DNA from: Solibacillus sp040274725
GTDB lineage: Bacteria > Bacillota > Bacilli > Bacillales_A > Planococcaceae
Direction: 5' to 3'
Assembly: GCA_040274725.1 (NCBI GenBank)
Contig: JBEMAQ010000011.1
Coordinates: forward strand, 48,861 to 112,860
Length of the DNA stretch: 64,000 bases
Numbering within the stretch: the first letter of the stretch is position 1; each line of letters begins with the position of its first letter. The translations under genes and the position numbers were made by a program. Under the pieces are notes generated by a model. It was given only the letters and a program-made list of their open reading frames with translations, did not search any database and was not told where the DNA came from. Shown here one piece after another: positions 9,101-17,213 of this stretch.

Positions 9101-10625
9101 CCGCGGTGCACGTATTTCGGTGAAGCTTGTTGCAAAAGCAGGTGTCGGTACAATCGCAGCAGGTGTAGCAAAAGGTGCAGCGGACGTCATTGTTGTATCG
9201 GGCTATGACGGCGGTACAGGTGCATCACCAAAAACGTCAATTCAGCATACAGGCTTGCCGTGGGAGCTAGGTCTTGCAGAGGCACATCAAACACTGATGT
9301 TAAATGGCCTGCGTGACCGTGTTGTACTAGAAACAGACGGTAAGCTGATGACAGGTAAAGATGTTGTCATGGCAGCACTACTTGGCGCAGAGGAATATGG
9401 CTTTGCGACAGCACCACTCATTGTTTTAGGTTGTGTGATGATGCGTGCGTGTCACCTAGATACGTGCCCAGTCGGTGTCGCGACACAAAACCCAGAGCTT
9501 CGTGCGAAATTTATGGGGAATGCTGACCATGTAGTAAACTATATGCGCTTTATCGCAGAGGAAATGCGCGAATATATGAGTGTACTTGGCTTCCGCACAG
9601 TAGAAGAGATGGTTGGCCGTACAGATGTACTTGAAGTATCAGCGCGTGCAAAACAGCACTGGAAAGCAAGTCAGCTTGACCTGTCCGCACTGCTTCATCA
9701 AATGCAAGGCGTGCGTACGAAGCAAAAAGAGCAAGATCATAAAATTGCAGAAAGCTTTGATATCGTGCACCTATTACCGAAAGTGGAAAAGGCAATTGCA
9801 GATAAAGAGCAAATTACGCTGCACTACCCGATTAAAAATACAGACCGTGTGATGGGGACAATTGTTGGCAGTGAAATTTCGAAAAAATACGGCGAGCGTG
9901 GCTTAGCAGAGAACACAATTAATCTACGCTTCACAGGTCATGCGGGTCAAAGTTTCGGTGCCTTTACACCACGCGGCATGAATATGAGCTGTGTCGGCGA
10001 CGTGAATGACTACTTCGGTAAAGGCTTATCAGGTGGTAAGGTTGTGGCGATTGCACCAATTAAAGGGGCGCAAGAGAAAAACGTCATTGCAGGTAACGTA
10101 TGTTTATACGGCGCGACAAGTGGTCAGGCGTTTATTAATGGACGCGCAGGTCACCGTTTCGGCGTACGTAACTCAGGTGCAGATATTGTTGTAGAAGGAA
10201 TCGGCGACCACGGCTGCGAGTATATGACAGGCGGACGTATTATTGTGCTTGGTGATGTTGGCCAAAACTTCGGTGCGGGGATGTCGGGGGGTATCGGCTA
10301 TATCCTACCAACAGATGAGGCTGCATTTAAAGCACAATGCAATATGGAAATGATTGAATTTAGAAGCTTAGAAAATGCAGTTGAAATTGAATCAGTGCGT
10401 CAATTAATTATTAAACATTTAGAGGAAACAGATAGCTCATACGCGCTGGATATTTTAGCGAAGTGGGAGCAATTTGTACCGAAATTTGTGAAAGTGGTGC
10501 CGACTGATTATCAAGTAATGCTTGATAAAATTGAGCTGCATAAAGTCGGCGGATTATCGAATGAGGAAGCAGCATTGCGTGCCTTTACAGAAGTAACAGG
10601 TGGCGAGCTGGTAGCAACGAAATAG
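6111..10625 (+). CDS. gltA: Glutamate synthase (NADPH) large subunit
   Basis: 1,504 residues. Domains in order: Ntn-type glutamine amidotransferase with nucleophile C22 (HDACGIG) behind a 21-residue propeptide to be cleaved; central domain; FMN-binding synthase domain; a cysteine cluster CxxxxxCHLDTC near residue 1108 for the 3Fe-4S cluster; and the C-terminal beta-helix GXGXG domain. The enzyme transfers the glutamine amide to 2-oxoglutarate, making two glutamates. The frame is open to 6096 but GGGGGGAA at 6098-6105 sets ATG 6111. It forms an operon with gltB, 14 bases downstream, and is divergent from its activator gltC. Confidence 0.98.
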   Translation: MSFHQLPEAQGLYSPEFEHDACGIGLYANMKGKASHQIVKNGLEMLCRLEHRAGRGGDGKTGDGAGLMVQIPDAFFKLNCTEFALPEKGAYGVGQLFFTDNAEQRLAIEQKINELIEQEGQELIGWRLAPTNKENLSDIAKSSAPVVRQVFIRANAQDTLAFERKLYLIRKQAEHWATAQGYEFYCPSMSSQTMVFKGLLSPEEVSEFYIDLQDESFISAIALVHSRYSTNTFPSWKRAHPNRYIIHNGEINTLRGNINWMRAREQQFVSEAFGEDLEKILPIIDTTGSDSSMLDNAFEFFVLAGRTPAETAMMLIPEPWTENPRISDERRALYQYHASLMEPWDGPTAVCFTDGKQVGAILDRNGLRPGRYYVTKDDHVIFSSEVGVVDVEEEDVLYKERLSPGRMLLIDLEAGRMISDDELKAQFAAAKPYAQWIEDNMLKLEVEREEPQQVTDLTLRQKIVGYTYEDVQKYIVPLAKDGKDPLGSMGFDSPLAVLSERPQSLFNYFKQLFAQVTNPPIDSIREHVVTSTMTMLGAEGDLLHPNENNARRILLDTPVLTNAEYEKLVNNTEEDFQVAEIPLLFTEDLENSLNQLTLAAEAAIFTDKTILVLTDYMDDAKQLMMPVLLATSALHQYLVKIGLRTKVSLVVHSAEVKEVHHFAALVGFGADAVNPYLAYATIQQAIEDGHLSYDYETAVKKFRKGAADGVVKVMSKMGISTVQSYRGAQVFEAVGISKEVIDAYFTGTASQIDGIDLETIGEETKRRHYAALHEMGEELPSGSVFQWRADGEHHAFNPKTIHTLQWATRKNDFGLYRMFAEMANEERIGFLRNLFDFKKAERKIPLEDVEPVDSIVKRFKSGAMSFGSLSQEAHETLAIAMNKLGARSNSGEGGENPARFTLEPNGDNKRSAIKQIASGRFGVKSHYLVNADELQIKMAQGAKPGEGGQLPGNKVYPWVADVRGSTPGVGLISPPPHHDIYSIEDMAELIHDLKNANRGARISVKLVAKAGVGTIAAGVAKGAADVIVVSGYDGGTGASPKTSIQHTGLPWELGLAEAHQTLMLNGLRDRVVLETDGKLMTGKDVVMAALLGAEEYGFATAPLIVLGCVMMRACHLDTCPVGVATQNPELRAKFMGNADHVVNYMRFIAEEMREYMSVLGFRTVEEMVGRTDVLEVSARAKQHWKASQLDLSALLHQMQGVRTKQKEQDHKIAESFDIVHLLPKVEKAIADKEQITLHYPIKNTDRVMGTIVGSEISKKYGERGLAENTINLRFTGHAGQSFGAFTPRGMNMSCVGDVNDYFGKGLSGGKVVAIAPIKGAQEKNVIAGNVCLYGATSGQAFINGRAGHRFGVRNSGADIVVEGIGDHGCEYMTGGRIIVLGDVGQNFGAGMSGGIGYILPTDEAAFKAQCNMEMIEFRSLENAVEIESVRQLIIKHLEETDSSYALDILAKWEQFVPKFVKVVPTDYQVMLDKIELHKVGGLSNEEAALRAFTEVTGGELVATK

Positions 10626-10639
10626 GAGGAGGAGTTCTA

Positions 10640-12121
10640 ATGGGTAAGCCTACAGGATTTATGGAATATAAGCGTGAAAAAACAAAGGAACAGCCGCCAC
10701 TAGCGCGTATTTCAAGCTTCAATGAATACGCGGAGAAGCTATCAGATGAGTCACTACAAACGCAAGGCGCACGCTGTATGGACTGCGGTACACCGTTTTG
10801 TCATATGGGTATCGAAATCCGTGGCACGGCAGCTGGTTGTCCGATTAACAATGTCATCCCGGAGTGGAATGATTTAGTATACAAAGGAAAGTGGCAGGAA
10901 GCACTAGACCGTCTGCATATGACGAACAACTTCCCAGAATTCACAGGGCGCGTTTGTCCAGCGCCTTGTGAAGGTTCTTGTACGCTTGCGATTACAGATC
11001 CGGCTGTTGCGATTAAATCAATCGAGCGTACAATTATCGACAAAGGCTTTGAAAATGGCTGGGTGAAGCCTCGTACCCCGAAAACGCGCACAGGCTTTAA
11101 AGTAGCTGTTGTTGGCTCAGGTCCAGCAGGATTAGCCGCAGCAGACCAACTGAATCAGTACGGTCATTCTGTGACGGTATACGAGCGCTCAGATCGACTT
11201 GGCGGCTTACTCATGTACGGTATTCCAAACATGAAGCTTGAAAAGGAAATCATTGACCGTCGTGTGAATCTACTAAGCCTTGAGGGGATAGGATTTGTGA
11301 CGAATACGGAAGTTGGTAAGGACATTACAAAAGAGCAGTTACAAGCACAATATGATGCGGTTATTTTATGTACAGGTGCGCAAAAGCAGCGTGAATTACG
11401 TTTAGAGGGCAGTGACGCGAATAATATTCATTTAGCGATGGATTATTTAACAGACGTGACGAAAAGTTTGCTTGATTCAAATTTTGAGGACGGAAATGCA
11501 TTAAATGTGGAAGGGAAGGATGTCATTGTCATTGGTGGTGGTGATACAGGAGCTGACTGTGTCGCAACAGCGATTCGTCAAAAATGTAAATCGGTGTTCC
11601 AATTTGGTAAGCATCCACAGCAGGCGTTGACGCGTACAGACGATACAATGTGGCCGAAAGATCCGAATGTCTATAAATTAGATTATGCATATGCAGAGGT
11701 TGACGCAAAGCATGGTCGAGATCCGCGTGAATACTGTATCCAAACGAAATTTATCGAAAAAGATGCGAAGGGCAATGTAAAGGCGTTACACACAATCCAA
11801 ATGGAAAAGTTACTTGGTGAGGATGGTTTCCATTACTTTAAAGAACTACCAGGTACAGAGCGCGTCTGGCCAGCACAGCATGTGTTTGTGGCGATTGGCT
11901 TTGAAGGCACGGAGCAAGAATTACCAGCAGCACTTGGTATCGATGTAGCAAACAACCGTATTCGTGCATCGATTAAAGACTACGAAACAAATGTACCAGG
12001 TGTTTTCGCAGCAGGTGATGCACGTCGTGGGCAAAGCTTAATCGTTTGGGCGATTAAAGAGGGACGCGGCGTTGCGGCGAGCGTACATTATTACTTACAA
12101 GAAAAAGCAGTGACAGCATAA
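10640..12121 (+). CDS. gltB: Glutamate synthase (NADPH) small subunit
   Basis: 493 residues, the normal size. The N-terminal third has the cysteine clusters CMDCGTPFC, a CPINNVIP segment and CPAPCEGSC that bind two 4Fe-4S clusters. Next comes an FAD-binding GSGPAGLAAA motif near residue 155 and an NADPH-binding GGGDTGADC motif near 300. It feeds electrons from NADPH to the FMN of GltA. AGGAGGAG lies eight bases before the ATG. A clear terminator follows. Confidence 0.98.
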   Translation: MGKPTGFMEYKREKTKEQPPLARISSFNEYAEKLSDESLQTQGARCMDCGTPFCHMGIEIRGTAAGCPINNVIPEWNDLVYKGKWQEALDRLHMTNNFPEFTGRVCPAPCEGSCTLAITDPAVAIKSIERTIIDKGFENGWVKPRTPKTRTGFKVAVVGSGPAGLAAADQLNQYGHSVTVYERSDRLGGLLMYGIPNMKLEKEIIDRRVNLLSLEGIGFVTNTEVGKDITKEQLQAQYDAVILCTGAQKQRELRLEGSDANNIHLAMDYLTDVTKSLLDSNFEDGNALNVEGKDVIVIGGGDTGADCVATAIRQKCKSVFQFGKHPQQALTRTDDTMWPKDPNVYKLDYAYAEVDAKHGRDPREYCIQTKFIEKDAKGNVKALHTIQMEKLLGEDGFHYFKELPGTERVWPAQHVFVAIGFEGTEQELPAALGIDVANNRIRASIKDYETNVPGVFAAGDARRGQSLIVWAIKEGRGVAASVHYYLQEKAVTA

Positions 12122-12123
12122 AA

Positions 12124-12155
12124 GAAACCCGCCACGTGTTTGTGGCGGGTTTTAG
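12124..12155 (+). terminator. Terminator after gltB
   Basis: Hairpin ACCCGCCAC / GTGGCGGGT followed by TTTTA. Confidence 0.85.
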
Positions 12156-12246
12156 TCATGTTTAATGGATAAATGGCTTGTGAAGGTCATGCCAAATTTC
12201 TGAAGGCTCGTAAAAAAGAATCCAATTGTCAAAAGTAGCTGGCTTC

Positions 12247-12936
12247 TTAGTTATTGAACAGAAAGCCGCCCCCACGAATCGTTAAAATGAAGCGTGGATT
12301 TGTCACATCTGCTTCGATTTTTTTTCGGATATTACTAATGTGAACGTTGATTGTTCGCGTATCACCGATGCTATTATTTCCCCAAATTTTTGTATAGAGG
12401 TCAGTAGGGCTCCATATTTTATTTGGGTTTTGTGCAAGGAATAGAAATAAACGATATTCTTTAGCGGAGAATAACACTTCCTTATCCCGTAAAAAAACTT
12501 TTTGATTTCGTTCATCTATTTTTAATTGGTCCAATTCAAGCAAAGGTAATGTCTGTGTACTATAGGAGAAATGTAAATTAACGTGATGATAAATAGGAGC
12601 TCGCCGCAAATTTGAACGAATCCGTGCAAGTAATTCATCTAGTTTAAATGGCTTCACTACATAATCATCACCACCAGCATCTAAGCCTTCAATCATGTCT
12701 TTAGCGTCGTTCTTGCAGCTAATAAAAATAATCGGGACGTTCGAAATTTTTCGTATTTCTCGACACGTTTGTATTAAATTAAGCAGGACGAGATGTGGAT
12801 GCTCTTTCTCGAATTGTAAAAGGCCTTCAAAGTTGTCCTGAGCGAATATTGTTTTAAAACCGTTTCTCGTTAAAAAAGGGTCTAATAGCTCAAAAATTTT
12901 TGGATCATCTTCTATAATTAAAATTTTTTGAGTCAT
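12247..12936 (-). CDS. Orphan OmpR/PhoB-type response regulator with degenerate receiver
   Basis: 229 residues: receiver (1 to about 118) and winged-helix DNA-binding domain (about 130-229, ending TIRGGGFLF). The receiver keeps the acidic pair (EDD, 8-10) and the conserved lysine in VVKPF, but where relatives read LLDxMLPxxDGxxxCREIR this protein reads LVLLNLIQTCREIR. The phospho-acceptor Asp is Asn and about seven residues of the following loop are gone, in frame. Ordinary phosphorylation is therefore unlikely, while the DNA-binding half looks intact. No histidine kinase lies nearby. The target genes are unknown. AAAGGTGGA on the minus strand supports the ATG at 12936. Confidence 0.88.
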   Translation of the reverse strand: MTQKILIIEDDPKIFELLDPFLTRNGFKTIFAQDNFEGLLQFEKEHPHLVLLNLIQTCREIRKISNVPIIFISCKNDAKDMIEGLDAGGDDYVVKPFKLDELLARIRSNLRRAPIYHHVNLHFSYSTQTLPLLELDQLKIDERNQKVFLRDKEVLFSAKEYRLFLFLAQNPNKIWSPTDLYTKIWGNNSIGDTRTINVHISNIRKKIEADVTNPRFILTIRGGGFLFNN

Positions 12937-13270
12937 ACATATCCACCTTTCTAAAATGAAATTACTACAAATTATTATATATTAAAATGAGATTTTTTGT
13001 AATATTAACAGGTATTTTTGATTGATTTCATTTTGGTTTCCTTTTTTATTTGTTTTTATTTAGTTATAAAGATCTAATTTGATTTGGCAGAGAGACGACA
13101 AAAAGAAAAGATTCATCAAAATAAAGTAAGTGAAATAAATTCTCATTTAGTTTGGGGAATTGAAAATGCTTTCAAACGAGAAAAAACAGTATTTTAAGAG
13201 ACTTCATGGTACAGAAACTGTTAAAAGAATAATTTTAGCTAATTATTTAATTAAAATCATTCTAAACTAT
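12937..13270. other. A/T-rich gap between the response regulator and the suf promoter
   Basis: Very A/T-rich, with no hairpin terminator or RNA family that I recognise. It should hold the leftward promoter of the response-regulator gene close to 12960-13000. A short open frame in its right part is discussed under rejected items. Confidence 0.5.
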
Positions 13271-13299
13271 TTGCAACTATTTTGTGTTTCGGGTAAGAT
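13271..13299 (+). promoter_or_regulatory. Sigma-A promoter of the suf operon
   Basis: TTGCAA (13271-13276), exact 17-base spacer, TAAGAT (13294-13299), about 60 bases before sufC. Confidence 0.7.
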
Positions 13300-13360
13300 G
13301 ATGTATGACAATAAATTAGCTACGGGCATTCCGAGCAATGAACTTATGGAGGGTATCTAA

Positions 13361-14143
13361 ATGGCAACTTTAGAAATTAAAGATCTTCACGTTGAAATCG
13401 ACGGTAAAGAGATTTTAAAAGGTTTAAACCTTACTATTAACACAAACGAAGTACACGCAATCATGGGTCCAAACGGTACTGGTAAATCTACACTAGCATC
13501 AGCAATCATGGGTCACCCTAAATACGAAGTAACACAAGGTGAAGTGTTAATCGATGGCGAAAATGTATTAGAAATGGAAGTAGATGAGCGCGCGAAAGCA
13601 GGTCTTTTCCTAGCGATGCAATACCCATCTGAAATCGCAGGCGTAACAAACGCAGACTTTTTACGTTCAGCAATTAATGCTCGTCGCGAAGAAGGCGATG
13701 AAATTTCATTAATGAAATTCATCCGTGAATTAGATAAAACAATGGAATTTTTAGAAATGCCAGAAGAAATGGGTCAACGTTACTTAAACGAAGGCTTCTC
13801 TGGTGGTGAGAAAAAACGTAACGAAATTCTACAAATGATGATGATCAAACCAACTTTCGGTATTTTAGACGAAATCGACTCAGGTTTAGATATCGACGCA
13901 CTTAAAGTTGTTTCTAAAGGAATTAACCAAATGCGCGGCGAAGGCTTCGGCTGCTTAATGATCACTCACTACCAACGCTTACTTAACTACATCACACCGG
14001 ATCACGTACACGTAATGATGCAAGGTCGCGTAGTTAAATCTGGTGGTGCAGAGCTTGCACAACGTTTAGAAGCAGAAGGTTACGAGTGGGTTAAAGCTGA
14101 GTTAGGCATCGAAGACACAGACGCAGTAACTGAAGAAGCATAA
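13361..14143 (+). CDS. sufC: Fe-S assembly ATPase SufC
   Basis: 260 residues, an ABC-type ATPase without membrane partner. Walker A GPNGTGKST (36-44), signature FSGGEKKR, Walker B FGILDEIDSGLD. It powers the SufBCD scaffold on which Fe-S clusters are built in the cytoplasm. GGAGGG stands eight bases before the ATG. First gene of sufC-D-S-U-B, the standard Bacillales order. Confidence 0.98.
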   Translation: MATLEIKDLHVEIDGKEILKGLNLTINTNEVHAIMGPNGTGKSTLASAIMGHPKYEVTQGEVLIDGENVLEMEVDERAKAGLFLAMQYPSEIAGVTNADFLRSAINARREEGDEISLMKFIRELDKTMEFLEMPEEMGQRYLNEGFSGGEKKRNEILQMMMIKPTFGILDEIDSGLDIDALKVVSKGINQMRGEGFGCLMITHYQRLLNYITPDHVHVMMQGRVVKSGGAELAQRLEAEGYEWVKAELGIEDTDAVTEEA

Positions 14144-14161
14144 TTAAGGAGGACGAATGAG

Positions 14162-15469
14162 ATGACGGTTGAAACTAAATTAGCGTTATCAGCACAAGAA
14201 GTACGCTCGTTCTCTGAAAAAAACAATGAACCAGCAGCATTCGCTGATTTCCGCGTGAAGGCACTTGAACAAGCTGAAGAGCTTGCGATGCCGAAACCAG
14301 ATCGTACTAATATTACAAAATGGAACTTCTTAGATTTCCCTGTTCACACAGTGGAAAGCGAAGTATACGCTTCATTAGAAGAGTTACCAGCAGAAGTAAA
14401 GGCTGTTATTGATACAGAAGGTCAAGAAACGCTTTATATCCAACGCAATAACACACCAGCATTTATTCAAGTTTCACAAGAGCTGACAAATAAAGGTGTC
14501 ATCGTAACAGATATCCAAACAGCAATTCGTGAGCATGCGGACCTTGTGGAAAAATACTTCATGACAACAGCTGTCAAAGTGGACGAGCAAAAATTAACAG
14601 CTTACCACGCAGCACTTGTTAATGGTGGTGTATTCGTTTATGTACCACGTAATGTCATCGTTGAAGCGCCACTTCAAGTTGTATTTGTACACGACAACGA
14701 GGAAGCGTCATTATTCAACCACGTATTACTAGTGGCAGAAGAATCTTCAGCGGTAACATATGTTGAAACATACATTTCAACGGTTGCAGCAGCAAAAGGT
14801 CAAATTAACGTTGTCACAGAAGTCATCGCAAAAGACAATGCACAAGTAACATTCGGTGCAGTTGATGCATTAACAGTTGGCTTTACAGCTTATGTAAACC
14901 GTCGTGGTCACGCGCTGCGCGATGCAAAAATCGACTGGGCATTAGGCTTAATGACAGATTCAGATACAATTTATGAAAATACAACAAACTTAATCGGTGA
15001 TAACTCAACATCTGATTTCAAGATGGTAACAGTCGGTCGCGGTGAGCAAAAACTAAACTTCACAACACTTATTCGTCAATGGGGTAAAAACACTGATGGT
15101 CAAATCCTAAAGCATGGTGTAATGAAGGAATCGGCACAATCAATCTTTAACGGTATTGGTCACATTATGCACGGTGGTACGAAAGCAAATGCAGAGCAAG
15201 AGTCTCGCGTTCTTATGCTTTCTGAAAAAGCACGTGGTGATGCAAACCCAATTCTATTAATTGATGAAGACGATGTAACAGCAGGACACGCAGCATCTGT
15301 TGGACGTGTAGACCCAGCTCAGCTTTATTATTTAATGAGCCGTGGTGTTTCTAAAACAGAAGCAGAGCGCCTTGTAATTCACGGATTCCTTGCGCCAGTT
15401 GTATCTAATCTGCCAATCGAAGGCGTTAAAAAGCAGCTGACGGAGGTTATCGAAAGGAAAGTTCGATAA
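14162..15469 (+). CDS. sufD: Fe-S assembly scaffold protein SufD
   Basis: 435 residues, with the right-handed beta-helix core typical of SufB/SufD from about residue 150 to 400 and the C-terminal segment VSKTEAERLVIHGFL that contacts SufC. It pairs with SufB in the SufBC2D scaffold and is linked to iron entry in E. coli. AGGAGG precedes the ATG; the stop codon shares one base with the sufS start. Confidence 0.97.
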   Translation: MTVETKLALSAQEVRSFSEKNNEPAAFADFRVKALEQAEELAMPKPDRTNITKWNFLDFPVHTVESEVYASLEELPAEVKAVIDTEGQETLYIQRNNTPAFIQVSQELTNKGVIVTDIQTAIREHADLVEKYFMTTAVKVDEQKLTAYHAALVNGGVFVYVPRNVIVEAPLQVVFVHDNEEASLFNHVLLVAEESSAVTYVETYISTVAAAKGQINVVTEVIAKDNAQVTFGAVDALTVGFTAYVNRRGHALRDAKIDWALGLMTDSDTIYENTTNLIGDNSTSDFKMVTVGRGEQKLNFTTLIRQWGKNTDGQILKHGVMKESAQSIFNGIGHIMHGGTKANAEQESRVLMLSEKARGDANPILLIDEDDVTAGHAASVGRVDPAQLYYLMSRGVSKTEAERLVIHGFLAPVVSNLPIEGVKKQLTEVIERKVR

Positions 15470-16698
15470 TGATACCAAAAGACATTAAAAGCTATTTTCC
15501 GATTTTAAACCAAGAGGTAAACGGGCACCCGCTCGTTTATCTTGATAGCGCTGCAACATCACAAAAGCCTGTGCAAGTTATTGAAGCATTATCAAGCTAC
15601 TATAACTTGTCCAACTCAAACGTACATCGCGGTGTGCATACATTAGGAAACCGTGCGACGGATCTTTATGAGGGTGCGCGTGAAAAAGTGCGTAAATTCA
15701 TTAATGCATCTTCAACAGAAGAGGTTATTTTCGTACGCGGTACAACAACAGCACTCAACACTGTTTCAGGTGGCTGGGGACGCCAAAATGTTGGAGAAGG
15801 TGACGAAATTGTCATTACGTACATGGAGCACCACTCAAACATTATCCCTTGGCAACAGCTTGCAAAAGAGAAGAAGGCTGTCCTAAAGTATATTGAGCTT
15901 GAGGCGGATGGAACGATTACACTTGAAAATGTACGCGCAGCGATTACACCGAAGACGAAAATTGTCTCAATGGCAATGTGTTCAAACGTAATGGGCTCGA
16001 TTAATCCAGTAAAAGAAGTAGCAAAAATTGCGCATGAACATGGTGCAATTATGGTTGTCGATGCAGCACAAGGTGCACCGCATATGACAATTGACGTGCA
16101 GGACTTAGACTGTGATTTCTTAGGCTTCTCAGGGCATAAAATGTGTGCACCGACTGGTATTGGTGTACTATATGGTAAAAAAGCACTTCTTGAAAACATG
16201 GAACCAATTGAATTTGGTGGTGAAATGATTGATTTTGTTGGGCTAGAGGAGTCAACGTGGAAAGAACTGCCGTGGAAGTTTGAGGGTGGTACACCAATTA
16301 TTGCAGGCGCAGTAGGTCTTGGTGCCGCAATCGACTTTTTAACAGAAATCGGCTTAGATAACATCGCAGCACATGAGCACCAGCTTGCGGGCTATGCGAT
16401 GGATCAGCTTTCTACAATCGACGGCTTAACAATTTTCGGTCCACGTGACCCGATGAAGCGTTGCGGTCTTGTGACGTTCAATCTAGATGATGTGCATCCA
16501 CATGATGTCGCAACAGTACTAGATATGAGCGGAATTGCCGTACGTGCAGGGCATCATTGTGCGCAGCCATTAATGAAATGGCTACAAGTAACAGCAACAG
16601 CTCGTGCAAGCTTCTACATGTACAATGACGAAGCAGATATTGATGCATTAGTTGCAGGATTACGTTCAGCGAAGGAGTATTTTGGCGATGTCTTTTAA
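15469..16698 (+). CDS. sufS: Cysteine desulfurase SufS
   Basis: 409 residues, class V aminotransferase fold. The PLP lysine is K224 in SGHKMCAPTG and the persulfide-carrying cysteine is C364 in GHHCAQP. It strips sulfur from cysteine and passes it to SufU. The start overlaps the sufD stop (ATAATG), so the two are translationally coupled; the end overlaps sufU by 11 bases. Confidence 0.98.
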   Translation: MIPKDIKSYFPILNQEVNGHPLVYLDSAATSQKPVQVIEALSSYYNLSNSNVHRGVHTLGNRATDLYEGAREKVRKFINASSTEEVIFVRGTTTALNTVSGGWGRQNVGEGDEIVITYMEHHSNIIPWQQLAKEKKAVLKYIELEADGTITLENVRAAITPKTKIVSMAMCSNVMGSINPVKEVAKIAHEHGAIMVVDAAQGAPHMTIDVQDLDCDFLGFSGHKMCAPTGIGVLYGKKALLENMEPIEFGGEMIDFVGLEESTWKELPWKFEGGTPIIAGAVGLGAAIDFLTEIGLDNIAAHEHQLAGYAMDQLSTIDGLTIFGPRDPMKRCGLVTFNLDDVHPHDVATVLDMSGIAVRAGHHCAQPLMKWLQVTATARASFYMYNDEADIDALVAGLRSAKEYFGDVF

Positions 16699-17128
16699 TA
16701 ACTTAGATCAATTATACCGCTCGGTAATTATGGATCACTATAAAAACCCGCGTAATAAGGGTTCTCTAGAAGAAAACAGTGTGACAATCGATATGAATAA
16801 CCCAACTTGTGGTGACCGTATTCATTTAACACTCAAGCTTGCTGACGGCATTGTAGAAGAGGCGAAATTTGACGGCGAGGGCTGCTCAATTTCAATGTCT
16901 TCTGCATCTATGATGACACAGCTTGTCAAAGGCAAAAAACTCGACGAAGCACTAGAGCTTGCAGAAATCTTTTCGAAGATGATGATGGGCGAAGCGTACG
17001 ACGACGAAAAATACGACCTTGGTGATGTTGAAGCACTTCAAGGCGTAGCCAAATTCCCAGCGCGTATTAAATGTGCTACTTTAGCATGGAAGGCAATGGA
17101 AAAAGGCGTTAAAGAAGATAATAAGTAA
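16688..17128 (+). CDS. sufU: Zinc-dependent sulfurtransferase SufU
   Basis: 146 residues, IscU-like fold. The cysteines C41 (PTCGD), C66 (GEGCS) and C129 (IKCATL) plus D43 are the Zn2+ ligands of Firmicute SufU, which accepts persulfide from SufS by zinc-ligand exchange. AAGGAG at 16672-16677 selects the ATG at 16688 inside the end of sufS, rather than the longer open frame from 16652. Confidence 0.97.
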   Translation: MSFNNLDQLYRSVIMDHYKNPRNKGSLEENSVTIDMNNPTCGDRIHLTLKLADGIVEEAKFDGEGCSISMSSASMMTQLVKGKKLDEALELAEIFSKMMMGEAYDDEKYDLGDVEALQGVAKFPARIKCATLAWKAMEKGVKEDNK

Positions 17129-17213
17129 GATTTGATTATAGATGTACGAGAAGGCTGTCTACACAAGTGGTATACAGTTTTCTAGGGAATACAAACCGAA
17201 CGGAGGAGACAAC

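Noticed and set aside
13160..13360. Open frame of up to 66 codons (MLSNEKKQYFKRLHG...) ending directly before sufC, with a GGGG site near ATG 13166
   Set aside because: It contains a full TTGCAA-17-TAAGAT promoter for suf, is very A/T-rich, matches no family I know, and SufC operons of relatives begin with sufC. Kept as a remote possibility only.
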